Source of the DNA: a virus
DNA: 33,827 nucleotides
IMG/VR virus record: IMGVR_UViG_3300025131_010157
Coordinates: 1-33,827 of that record
Direction: 5' to 3' (one strand)
This document shows, piece by piece, positions 1-9,181 of the stretch (position 1 is its first letter; the number at the start of each line of letters is the position of its first letter). The position numbers and the translations under genes are program-made. The notes beneath the pieces were generated by a model. It ran no database searches, was not told where the DNA came from, and was given only the letters and a program-made list of their open reading frames with translations.

Positions 1-75
1 CCTTCACCACCGGGGCCTTCACCACCGGGGCCTTCACCACCGGGGCCTTCACCACCGGGGCCTTCACCACCGGGA
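1..75 (-). repeat. 15-nt tandem repeat, five copies, coding for GGEGP
   Basis: The plus-strand unit CCTTCACCACCGGGG occurs four times exactly in 1-60 and a fifth time at 61-75 with its last base changed; a degenerate half unit follows at 76-84. On the coding strand the unit is in frame and reads Pro-Gly-Gly-Glu-Gly. The array continues past the window edge, so the copy number is unknown. The five-residue period, with Gly-Gly pairs, is not a strict collagen Gly-X-Y triplet. It is likely a flexible or extended linker between LamG-like domains and whatever lies further downstream. Near-perfect nucleotide identity suggests recent expansion. Confidence 0.95.
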
Positions 76-3000
76 TCTTCGCCCACACTAGTAAGCCCGA
101 GTGTTTTTCCATTTTCTCCATAAAATAATCCAGCTACTTCTATTCCGTCTACAAACAACCTCATCATATCATTATTTGAGTTAGCTCTATAGTCACATCT
201 AACTCTGTGCCAAGAATTTCTCTTCCAGTCCATCTCGGCCCCAATCATATGCTCATTATCGGGACCGAATATACCGAATATAAGCCGACCGCGATCTCCC
301 TTAAATATGGAAATTACGTTATTACCAAGGTCTAATGGGCTATAAGTTACGACGACATCTACATCTGATCCAGGGAGGGCTTCCCTTAAGCTTATGCTTC
401 TTCCGTCCGCACCGAGCTTAGCTCCGAGAGAAAAATCTTTCTGTACACCAGTTCCTCCGGCTAATTTGCCTGTAATTTCGCTTCTATAAATTTCATCAAA
501 TAAGATTTCATCAATTTCAGACCGAGAATAAAACTCAGAAAATTCTTTCTTATTCTCAAGAAGCTTAATGCTAATGATCTTTCTGGCAGACGACGGCAGC
601 GAAAGCTCTGTTGATGAATCTGATTTTATACGCTTCCTTGTGGCGGAACTTATTTCTACAAATGATCTTTCATCTGGATCTCGTATGGTATCAATTAAGG
701 GAGATATCCAGAACTCTATACTTCCGCCCTCTTTTCTAAAATAAGAAAGATCATTTTGAATTACAAGAGGGGTAGTGTTGAAGAATTTAGCTGATTGCCC
801 AAAGTTGTCATTGACGCTGTTAGAGCTTATAAGCATTTTATCAGATCTTAATAGTTTCGCCTCATTAAAGACAGGACCTCCCTGGGCTTTGTGGCACTCA
901 AAGAAAGTTCTTGTAGCCTGATCCACAGAGAACCCCATTCTAATCATTTTTGATTCAAACAATTCTCTGTCATTTACAGCAAGAAGAAGCGCTTCTCGAT
1001 CTTCTAAGTCTAATTTAAATTTATAATTTCTATCTGTATTTAGAAACTCTTTCTGTCTGAGCTTTCTTGACTGCAGCTTTATCGGATCATCAAAGTGAAC
1101 TAGTAAAAGTGTTTGATCATCTGGACAACTTGGATTAGGATCTAAGTATTCCTCAGTTATGCTTCTTGTTCCACTGGTCAAAGATTCAGTTGGCCTAGTA
1201 TCACTAGACATTTCTGTGACAATTTTATATTCATCAATAATTCCATTAAACGGATTCTTACCAAACAAATCAGTTCCAAGATAAATACTTTGTCCAACCT
1301 GTGGAATGTTTATATTCAAATATGCAGGATATTCGATCCTATAACTTCCTGGGTTTAACTCGAATGGATCATCTGATCCAAATATATTGAATACAAGAGC
1401 TCCACTAATCCATCTGTTTATTTCTGCATAAATTCCCTGATTATTCTGAACTGTGATTGGATCACTCTCTAAGATCTCTAGAACACAAGGCTCATAATCT
1501 GGATCAGCAAGAATCAAGTTTCCTCTAGCTGAATCTACAGAATAAAATATTTTACTTCCATTTATAATTCCATTTCCACTTATAAGAAAAGTTTCAAAAT
1601 CAGATCCATCAGCTGTGTCTCCAAATATAGTTACGCTGCTTATGTCTGAACTTACATATCCATCAACAATGTCCGTGCAGAAGCTGATATTATCGGAATC
1701 TATGTTTACAGATAATAATCTTCCCCTATTTTCTCTGGCCACCTGTGTAGACTGAGAGCTAAGTTTATATTGACCGGTTGGGTCAGATAATTTAGTTAGA
1801 AATGTTCCGAGATAAAAATCTCCTATATCAGTTATAGAATCAAGCGCTGGAATATATCTCGGCTTAATAACCTTGGTTATCATAACATCGGAAAGTGATA
1901 CAGGTTCTACGCCGTATGACAGCAAAATACTTTCAAACCCTGGCCCCCCCATTTGGCTATAAGAACTTGAAGATAGCACTATATCTTTCTTTACTTTACT
2001 GAATGATAATCCAAAGGTTTTTATATGAATATCTAGATCTGAAAATTCTACGCTAGCCACCATATTACAATCGCTATCCTCTCCGACAAATTGAATAAGC
2101 CTAGTATCTAAGTTAACTCTGAATTGTGGTTTTATAACTCTGCTTCCATTTGTTACTACGATTTTATCATTTACAATTGTGTATTCTATTCCGCTAAATT
2201 CCTCTGAAACATTTTGAGAGTTAGTTTTAAAGATAGCATAAGATCCGTTTTTTACATCAGTAAGAATTTGGCTTGTTATTCCTGCGGTTGGAGCTAATGT
2301 GAACGTTATTTGGGAATCTGAAGTATTAAAAATAACTGGATCTAGCGTCTGAGCGTCCAGAATTGTGACTCCAGACCCAACTACTGGGCCTATCAAGAAG
2401 TTTCCGCCAACATATATTCCCGCTAGGACTGCAGCCTCAAATATAATTGATCGACCGAAAAGGGCATTCCCACTAAAATTAAGACTTTCCGAAGAAAAGA
2501 CAGATGATCCGGCCAAAATTGTACCGTCAGTATAAGAATCATAATAAACTATGTTATCCTCGACTAAGCCTTGGAGCATTTCCTTGCTAACATCTGAAAA
2601 TTTATCATTTACCCTGGTTTTTACATGACCACCGAATCTAAAAAGACTTGGGGCCTCTAGCCCATCAATAAATAGATGCATTTCGTCTTTTTCATAAAGA
2701 GTATTCAGCTTCCAGCTGGCAGCAATATGGCGAGCAATATTTGGCTTAAAATGCTTAATGCTTGTAGCAATATTATATATTCTTCCTTCTCCGTGCCTTT
2801 CTATGGAATTATCATGTATCCTGAAGTTTAAGAATCCCTTCCCGTCTTTGAAGATAGATATTCTATTTTTACTACCACTCTCTCCGGTATCAAAAAGATA
2901 TCTCAGCCTATCAGACGTAAATGTAATTTCATCAATATCATAAACTGCCGAAGAAACATAGCCATCTGCGTAACCATCTGCGTAACCATCCACACCACTG

Positions 3001-6000
3001 TTAGTCGTATTGAACGCAAATTCTATTTTTGAATCTGTAGAGACAAAGATATCATCAGCCTCCAACAGTCCGCTTCCAACCTCCTCTCTTCCGTCGTACT
3101 CAATTAAAGAAATATCAATTAGATTGCCAGAAAAAAGATTATGATATGAGGCAGAGCTCATTAGCTCTCCATCGAATAAATGAACAGCTATAAACGGCTC
3201 ACTCAATAATGAAGATAGATTTGCTGAAGCTTCTTCAAAATCACTTAACGCTATGCTGCTTAAAATTTCAGTATCAGTTTCTACCGTTATTATTCCATCC
3301 TGCTTCCTTATGATTAATTCTTTAAAATTTCCATCGCGATAGTCAAAGAATAATATGTCTAATATGCCTCCAGACTCGCCATCGAGAACCAGCAGGACGG
3401 GCTGGCCGGCATTTGACACTCCTAGTGATAGCTTTATATTTACCTCTCCATCAAAAACATGAAGGGGCGAAATTCCCGTTAGACCTCCAGATATAACTCC
3501 GTTAAAGTTAGCAATGTCAGAACTTATTATTCCAGAATCTGTTTCTAAAACTCTAAAATCAATAGTCGCGGTCCAATCACCCTCAGAGCATGGTAATCTA
3601 GAAAATAATGAGTTTCTATTTATTGAATCTCTATTATCTGGATCAATAGCCGAAGTTGATGGGCCAGCTCTGTATATTCCGCCAGGAATGGCTGTATTAA
3701 AATTACCTGATTTATCCCAGAATCCGATATCATTTTCCGAACCTCCTAGTAGAAGATTTATAATGCCAGAATCAGTTTCATTTATCCTTCTCCACCCGCT
3801 GCTCTCAATGAGTCCATCGCCACAATATCGATAATTTGCTGAGCAAATTATTCCGGAGGCGCATGAGTCATCAGCCTTTCGATAAGATCTTAAAACAGAG
3901 GAAAATTCTCCGTCTGTCAAGATTCTCCCAGAGAATATATGATTGACATATATATCAGAGAATTCAAGGCTATATTCTGATCCAATAACATTTACTGAAG
4001 TTGGAAGTGATATTTGCTCTCTTGATCTGGTCCTAAAAATCCACTGACCGGAATCAGCCGACAAGTCGGATAGGCATAGGTCATCAAAGCCTATAAACAC
4101 ACCTTCGGAAGTGTCATAATTAAACGGGAAGCCAACGGATGTATCTGGTGAATCGTATTTATTGACCACGAAAGGAAGTTTACTGGGATTTTTTGCAAAT
4201 TTTCCAATGTATATATCAGATAGATTAAATCTATTAAAAAGATTATAGGAGAAATTATTTACGTTTATTACAGAGCCACATGCGCGATCCAAAGTTCCAA
4301 TAGCGATTTTATCTGAGAGACTAACATCGCTACTTACCGGCAGATCAACTAGTGAAGAGAGATTAAATCTCGAAAAGATATAATCTTCATCTGCAGAGTT
4401 AATAAGGTCCGTGTAAAAGAGAGTAATAACCTGCTTGGCAGTAGTTAGTGCCGAAGACAATGTAATTATAACGCTATTTGTTACCGGATTTCTAACTATA
4501 CTTACATCTAGGTAATCAGAACTCCAATCTACGATAAAACTTTTTTCCTTATATCCGAGAACCGCTGCTGATGCAGTATTCTCCTTAGTCAGAACGGAAG
4601 CAACCTGATAAGATAAGACCATATTTCCTTGAGGGTTATAGTCATTGATAAATGCAGAGCCCCTGGCCGTAATTTCTTGATGATTTTGAGGAATTTTATT
4701 CAGAATAAAACCAGAGATACTATCAGGAATGGTTGTCGTTATATCACTTCCGACGGCATCAATAAATCCAAAGACATCATATATAGCGCCTCTTGAATCT
4801 GTAACCTTAAACACAGAAGGCTTATCAATATAAATAACATTTTCGTCTGAAATATTAGAGATATCAATTGGTGCATCAAATGTAATTCTAATTGATTGAA
4901 AATCCTTATCTCGGAAATCAGCCAAATCAGAAACAGTATCTGTTACAGAGCATCTGCAGCTTCGCGTTATATGAAGGCGATCATATTTCGGTATCTCATT
5001 GAAATCTAGGTTTAGATCTTCATCAGCAATAATGAAAGTCCGAGCAGCCCCGAGAGAATCTGTAACAGGCCTTAGGGCAAGCTGCAAGAACAACAGTTTA
5101 TTATCATCTCCTATTGAGATAAACCCAGGAGAAGCATACCCCGCGAGAGCTTGACTTGGGCTCTTTCCAATAAGATTCCATGGAACATTCACTATAGATT
5201 CATACAACCCTAAAGCTCCATCAGTTGGTGCGGAAACCGGAGTATCTGCCGCTGTACCGAGAATTATAGATGGTATGCTGAAATTATCTATTTTAATGGA
5301 AACAGAAAGGTCGAGCCTTGTAGCTCTAGTTAAAGTTTCTTCACTCTTCACAATAGCATTTGGAGCAATTTCTAAAATCTCTTGCTCGCCAGCAAGAACT
5401 ACATTGCTATTATGTATTGTTATGCTGGGAAGCGAAGTATCTATTCCGCCATCTCTATCGTCATCTGGGAATAAATTAAAATTATTTTCATAGCTAAAAA
5501 TATCTGATCCCAAAGTATATTTATAGACCTTCGTTCCAATATTATCTATATCAACCGTTATATTTGCATCGTTATCTATACCTGCCCAGTATGGTACGAC
5601 CCAAGAAGAAATTGTTCCTTCATCCAAATTTAGATTAGAAATGGCTGGGGTAGTAACTACCGTTCCCTCCGCCACTTCTAGCCCTTCTTTAAATTTGCAA
5701 TTTGCGAACTTAATTGGACCAGAAATGCTTACCTCTTCTGGCTGCAGAAAATCTCTTCCGAGAATCCAGCTACCAAATGCAGATTCTGTTATCTCAGGCT
5801 CTATATCGGTAAAAGATTCAATCAAAGTATTGAAAGACGACCTTATGGGTCCACCTGTAAACGCCTGCATAACGCCACTTAATGCATTTCGATATAACTC
5901 TCTATCAATATTTAGTCCAAACTTTTGGAAAAATGGAATCTTAGTCAAAATTCCAAAGTTCTTACGAAGAGCCTCTCTTAGCGCCCCATACTTGTAAGTA

Positions 6001-9000
6001 ACGAAGTACTCTTCTCCCTCGGCTATAGCGCTACCTATGGACCAGTCAATCTGGTTATCACCATATTCGTATGAGATATAAACATCATCATAAGAATATG
6101 TGTAGTTGAAGTAAATTTTTCCATATCTATAATCTATAGCGACTTCTGTACCTACGGTTGGGGTTCCGCTGACGAGGTAGCTAACCAAAACTATATCATT
6201 ATCCGAGCCAATGGACCCTGGGGCGAAAGAAACATATGCACCAAGCGAATCACTTATAACGGTGAAATCGCCAGCCGACAGAGTTTTGTTTGTCGATATA
6301 TTTTCTATTTTAAAAACTGATGCAAAATTAACATCGGATATCCGAACCAGAGTGGCTCCAGAATCCTTTACCACTCTTGTTCTATATTTCTTTTTTAAGT
6401 CAATAACATTATTTTCAAAAGAAACATAGGATGAATCATAAAGATTCTTTCCACCATCAATTACCGTCTGGAGGGCACTCGTCGCATTAGCCTCACCAAT
6501 TCTTTTTGCCGGGTCTTTAGATCCGAGGCCATAACCTTCTAAGAATTTTTCATCAATAATTGCCTTTATTGATGAAATATTATGTTCGACTACGACGGTG
6601 TAGTCGGAAAGAACCTTATTGACTTCCTGCAGGATACCAGTCAAGTCTCTGGCAGATACTCCGCGATTTAATATTAAACTTGTTTCCAAGTCATCAATAT
6701 TAATGGAATTATTGGTGTTTATGACTTTGTCATAATTTATAACAGAACTATAGACTGTATCATTAGGGGCTAGCAGCTTTGAGGCCTGAGATACTGCAAT
6801 TATATTGGAATTTCTAGTTAATGATGAGTTAAATTTATAGTCTATAGATCCAGACTCATAATCTTGTCCAGTGGATACCGCCAAGTAAATCTTGCCATTA
6901 TCGTAATCTACACTATAATCTCCGGGCTTTCTGAGCCTAGATATATTTGCCAGAGTATTATCATTGTTTGACGCTACAAAAGTAGATTTAATGGAGCTGC
7001 TAGCAACCCTCTTTAGAGACGGAGCCGTTGTGGACGATTTGAAATATTTTTCATTTAAAAATACTGATTCATCAGAGAATAAAATTGAACTATTTAAGAA
7101 CGATCCAATTGAATCTTCTGTGTCTCCAATAATCTGAGTATTTTCTAGGCTAAAAACATATCCTAGTGGCCCTAAGGTTACATCTTCTCCAAGGCTTGGA
7201 GCTTGAGCTGATAAGGCTATTCCGAATGAGTTTACCAGGCCATTTGAATCAGGGCTTCCAAAAAATCTTATCTGAATATCTTCGACAGGATCGGTCCCGC
7301 CTAAGCCAGTACTTCTAACAAAATAATCCTGAGAGCCTAAATTTATTAGTTCGGATGGAATTCCGGGAGAAAATCTAATATTAGAATTAGAAAGAGCGCT
7401 TCTTATCTGAATTTCAAATGCTGGACAAACAAATTCTCCAGCGGCAACAAGATCTTCTTGTTCAACTTGGTCAAAGCTTGCCTCTTCTGAGCCAGACTCC
7501 TTAAACTCAGGCGACCTTCTTCCGGCAAAGAATATTTCATCATCCGTGTGATATAGCGGCTGATAAACTTCTCCGGTTGTTTGGTTGAAAACTCTAAATA
7601 CATCAGTTATTGGCGTATTTTTTGGGCTAATTGAAAATGATGAAGAAAATTTATTTTCAACATGCTCATTAAAAATCTCAGTATGACAAGGTGCTTCGTA
7701 ATCGACTCCTTCTGCAAAAACTTTTTCATAAGTATATTCTATAGAAACTTCTTCGTCAACTAAAATCCTAGTTTCTGAGGCAACTATCTCATTATTATTG
7801 ATATAGAAGTCTAAATTTTTGACAAAAGAATTTCTGTATATATATGATGCGACTATTGGCCTGCTCCCAGTGCCTTCTCCTATGATTTTTGGTCCGACGA
7901 CGATGACCTCGCCCGTGCTATAATTTATAGCATATTCCCCGATTTTTGACGGAAGCTTTGATGTGTCAAAAACTAGTTCTCTTTTGAATTCTGCTGGAGT
8001 ATCAGTAGATGCCTGACCGTATAGGAATGATACCCCGCCTCTCTCGGGAATTTCATTATGAGAATCTACAACTGGGGCGTGCTTCAGGAAGAATCTTGTT
8101 ATATTGGCCGGAATAGACTCCTGTGGTATAGCTTTTAGATTAAAAATTTCCAATGAATCTTCGTTTATCTGAATTCCAGAATCTTTATACAAATAAGATA
8201 TGATAATTTTATCACCAAGCTTTGGCTCGTCAATATTTCCAAATTCAGATAATAAAATCTGATTTGAATTTAAAGAAACATTTTTAAATCCATATTCTGA
8301 ATCGTAACGATTATTTAAAATTGAATATTTATAAATTGATATATTATATTCTGTTCCCAAGTCGCCATCGCAGTCAACTACATCATCTGACTTGATGTGT
8401 ATTAGTTTATTGAGCTTAATAATATCTTTTTTCGGTAGATTAATCAAAAATCCATCAAAAGAGGCTCCGGTTGTTCCAAGGGATATTTCCTCGGAGTCAA
8501 CAGCTACCTCTTTTGCGGAGATGGGATATTTCGGAAAAGCGGAATGCCTTGGAATTGCTGAAGTTGAGTTATATTCGACTTCCCTAAAGATAGGCAGCTC
8601 GCCAGTTCTTTTGGAGGAAACTTTTTCAACCAGAAATGCGCCCTCATTTGCTAGGCGATCTGTAGCTCCTGAGCTTCTTATTCTTCTCTCGTCTATAACT
8701 GGCTCAGAAATATAATTATCGCTCAGGAGCTGACCCACATGCTTCTGCGCTCTATATAGCTCCTCCGCTTGGTTATCAATTAGGCTTGTTAAATTAGAAT
8801 TATCTAGCTTATAAAGAGACGGAACATTTTGAATAATTCTATCTCTAACAGGATTGTAATTTTTCAATCCAAGGAAATATAAGTCTCGGCTTAAATCATC
8901 ATTTATTAAGGCTACGCCATCGACAGACGAAAACTCTGAAGCCATGGTATCAACTAGCTTTAGAATGTAATAATTACCAGCAATCTGAGGCTTTGTGGTA

Positions 9001-9173
9001 ACCACAACAACATTATCGGCTACCACCACCCCGGTAACCTCTAGATCGTTAATATTTCCGCTTACAGAGACTACGCTAAAATTTTCAATACTTAACGTCT
9101 TAGATAGATTTTTATTAAATGTTACCTTTAGCTCTGTACTGGATGGTATTGAAAATAATGTTGGTCGAAGCAT
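1..9173 (-). CDS. Giant baseplate-peripheral / tail-fibre-like protein, 3' end beyond the window
   Basis: The frame stays open from an ATG at 9173 to base 1, at least 3,057 codons, so the C-terminus is missing. The start is supported by a purine-rich AAGGAAAGG (9175-9183) just upstream and by the 8-nt gap after the gp6-like stop. Residues about 1-75 look like a bacterial Ig-like beta domain. A helical stretch follows (about 90-150). Residues about 1063-1141 resemble the phage tail-protein-I/gp7 type segment, with REL-YRN-AL, an FTGG turn, and 'IEPEITE'. Several laminin-G/concanavalin-like segments follow: about 1855-1970, 2140-2182 (ASWKLN... LFIDG), 2687-2840 (SIEFWISP) and 2984-3018 (SWHRV... 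LFVDG). It then enters a GGEGP repeat. Known family behaviour: gpI/gp7-type proteins sit at the wedge and LamG-like folds bind glycans. I infer a wedge protein extended into a host-contact structure. Internal domain borders are approximate. Confidence 0.85.
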   Translation of the reverse strand, partial: MLRPTLFSIPSSTELKVTFNKNLSKTLSIENFSVVSVSGNINDLEVTGVVVADNVVVVTTKPQIAGNYYILKLVDTMASEFSSVDGVALINDDLSRDLYFLGLKNYNPVRDRIIQNVPSLYKLDNSNLTSLIDNQAEELYRAQKHVGQLLSDNYISEPVIDERRIRSSGATDRLANEGAFLVEKVSSKRTGELPIFREVEYNSTSAIPRHSAFPKYPISAKEVAVDSEEISLGTTGASFDGFLINLPKKDIIKLNKLIHIKSDDVVDCDGDLGTEYNISIYKYSILNNRYDSEYGFKNVSLNSNQILLSEFGNIDEPKLGDKIIISYLYKDSGIQINEDSLEIFNLKAIPQESIPANITRFFLKHAPVVDSHNEIPERGGVSFLYGQASTDTPAEFKRELVFDTSKLPSKIGEYAINYSTGEVIVVGPKIIGEGTGSRPIVASYIYRNSFVKNLDFYINNNEIVASETRILVDEEVSIEYTYEKVFAEGVDYEAPCHTEIFNEHVENKFSSSFSISPKNTPITDVFRVFNQTTGEVYQPLYHTDDEIFFAGRRSPEFKESGSEEASFDQVEQEDLVAAGEFVCPAFEIQIRSALSNSNIRFSPGIPSELINLGSQDYFVRSTGLGGTDPVEDIQIRFFGSPDSNGLVNSFGIALSAQAPSLGEDVTLGPLGYVFSLENTQIIGDTEDSIGSFLNSSILFSDESVFLNEKYFKSSTTAPSLKRVASSSIKSTFVASNNDNTLANISRLRKPGDYSVDYDNGKIYLAVSTGQDYESGSIDYKFNSSLTRNSNIIAVSQASKLLAPNDTVYSSVINYDKVINTNNSINIDDLETSLILNRGVSARDLTGILQEVNKVLSDYTVVVEHNISSIKAIIDEKFLEGYGLGSKDPAKRIGEANATSALQTVIDGGKNLYDSSYVSFENNVIDLKKKYRTRVVKDSGATLVRISDVNFASVFKIENISTNKTLSAGDFTVISDSLGAYVSFAPGSIGSDNDIVLVSYLVSGTPTVGTEVAIDYRYGKIYFNYTYSYDDVYISYEYGDNQIDWSIGSAIAEGEEYFVTYKYGALREALRKNFGILTKIPFFQKFGLNIDRELYRNALSGVMQAFTGGPIRSSFNTLIESFTDIEPEITESAFGSWILGRDFLQPEEVSISGPIKFANCKFKEGLEVAEGTVVTTPAISNLNLDEGTISSWVVPYWAGIDNDANITVDIDNIGTKVYKYTLGSDIFSYENNFNLFPDDDRDGGIDTSLPSITIHNSNVVLAGEQEILEIAPNAIVKSEETLTRATRLDLSVSIKIDNFSIPSIILGTAADTPVSAPTDGALGLYESIVNVPWNLIGKSPSQALAGYASPGFISIGDDNKLLFLQLALRPVTDSLGAARTFIIADEDLNLDFNEIPKYDRLHITRSCRCSVTDTVSDLADFRDKDFQSIRITFDAPIDISNISDENVIYIDKPSVFKVTDSRGAIYDVFGFIDAVGSDITTTIPDSISGFILNKIPQNHQEITARGSAFINDYNPQGNMVLSYQVASVLTKENTASAAVLGYKEKSFIVDWSSDYLDVSIVRNPVTNSVIITLSSALTTAKQVITLFYTDLINSADEDYIFSRFNLSSLVDLPVSSDVSLSDKIAIGTLDRACGSVINVNNFSYNLFNRFNLSDIYIGKFAKNPSKLPFVVNKYDSPDTSVGFPFNYDTSEGVFIGFDDLCLSDLSADSGQWIFRTRSREQISLPTSVNVIGSEYSLEFSDIYVNHIFSGRILTDGEFSSVLRSYRKADDSCASGIICSANYRYCGDGLIESSGWRRINETDSGIINLLLGGSENDIGFWDKSGNFNTAIPGGIYRAGPSTSAIDPDNRDSINRNSLFSRLPCSEGDWTATIDFRVLETDSGIISSDIANFNGVISGGLTGISPLHVFDGEVNIKLSLGVSNAGQPVLLVLDGESGGILDILFFDYRDGNFKELIIRKQDGIITVETDTEILSSIALSDFEEASANLSSLLSEPFIAVHLFDGELMSSASYHNLFSGNLIDISLIEYDGREEVGSGLLEADDIFVSTDSKIEFAFNTTNSGVDGYADGYADGYVSSAVYDIDEITFTSDRLRYLFDTGESGSKNRISIFKDGKGFLNFRIHDNSIERHGEGRIYNIATSIKHFKPNIARHIAASWKLNTLYEKDEMHLFIDGLEAPSLFRFGGHVKTRVNDKFSDVSKEMLQGLVEDNIVYYDSYTDGTILAGSSVFSSESLNFSGNALFGRSIIFEAAVLAGIYVGGNFLIGPVVGSGVTILDAQTLDPVIFNTSDSQITFTLAPTAGITSQILTDVKNGSYAIFKTNSQNVSEEFSGIEYTIVNDKIVVTNGSRVIKPQFRVNLDTRLIQFVGEDSDCNMVASVEFSDLDIHIKTFGLSFSKVKKDIVLSSSSYSQMGGPGFESILLSYGVEPVSLSDVMITKVIKPRYIPALDSITDIGDFYLGTFLTKLSDPTGQYKLSSQSTQVARENRGRLLSVNIDSDNISFCTDIVDGYVSSDISSVTIFGDTADGSDFETFLISGNGIINGSKIFYSVDSARGNLILADPDYEPCVLEILESDPITVQNNQGIYAEINRWISGALVFNIFGSDDPFELNPGSYRIEYPAYLNINIPQVGQSIYLGTDLFGKNPFNGIIDEYKIVTEMSSDTRPTESLTSGTRSITEEYLDPNPSCPDDQTLLLVHFDDPIKLQSRKLRQKEFLNTDRNYKFKLDLEDREALLLAVNDRELFESKMIRMGFSVDQATRTFFECHKAQGGPVFNEAKLLRSDKMLISSNSVNDNFGQSAKFFNTTPLVIQNDLSYFRKEGGSIEFWISPLIDTIRDPDERSFVEISSATRKRIKSDSSTELSLPSSARKIISIKLLENKKEFSEFYSRSEIDEILFDEIYRSEITGKLAGGTGVQKDFSLGAKLGADGRSISLREALPGSDVDVVVTYSPLDLGNNVISIFKGDRGRLIFGIFGPDNEHMIGAEMDWKRNSWHRVRCDYRANSNNDMMRLFVDGIEVAGLFYGENGKTLGLTSVGEDPGGEGPGGEGPGGEGPGGEGPGGE
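2962..2990 (-). repeat. Short 12-nt in-frame tandem repeat (GYAD)
   Basis: The plus-strand unit CCATCTGCGTAA is present twice, with five bases of a third copy, inside the giant gene. It encodes Gly-Tyr-Ala-Asp twice followed by Gly-Tyr, preceded by Val-Asp. It lies between two LamG-like segments and is probably a replication-slippage product in a surface loop or linker. Confidence 0.85.
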
Positions 9174-9181
9174 ACCTTTCC

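Noticed and set aside
1-75. Collagen-like triple-helix domain
   Set aside because: The repeat has a five-residue period with adjacent glycines, so Gly is not at every third position.
1-75. CRISPR array
   Set aside because: The units are contiguous with no spacers and are in frame with coding sequence.
7403-7603. 66-codon minus-strand ORF in another frame
   Set aside because: It lies wholly within the giant gene in a different frame and is low in protein-like character, so it is a shadow.
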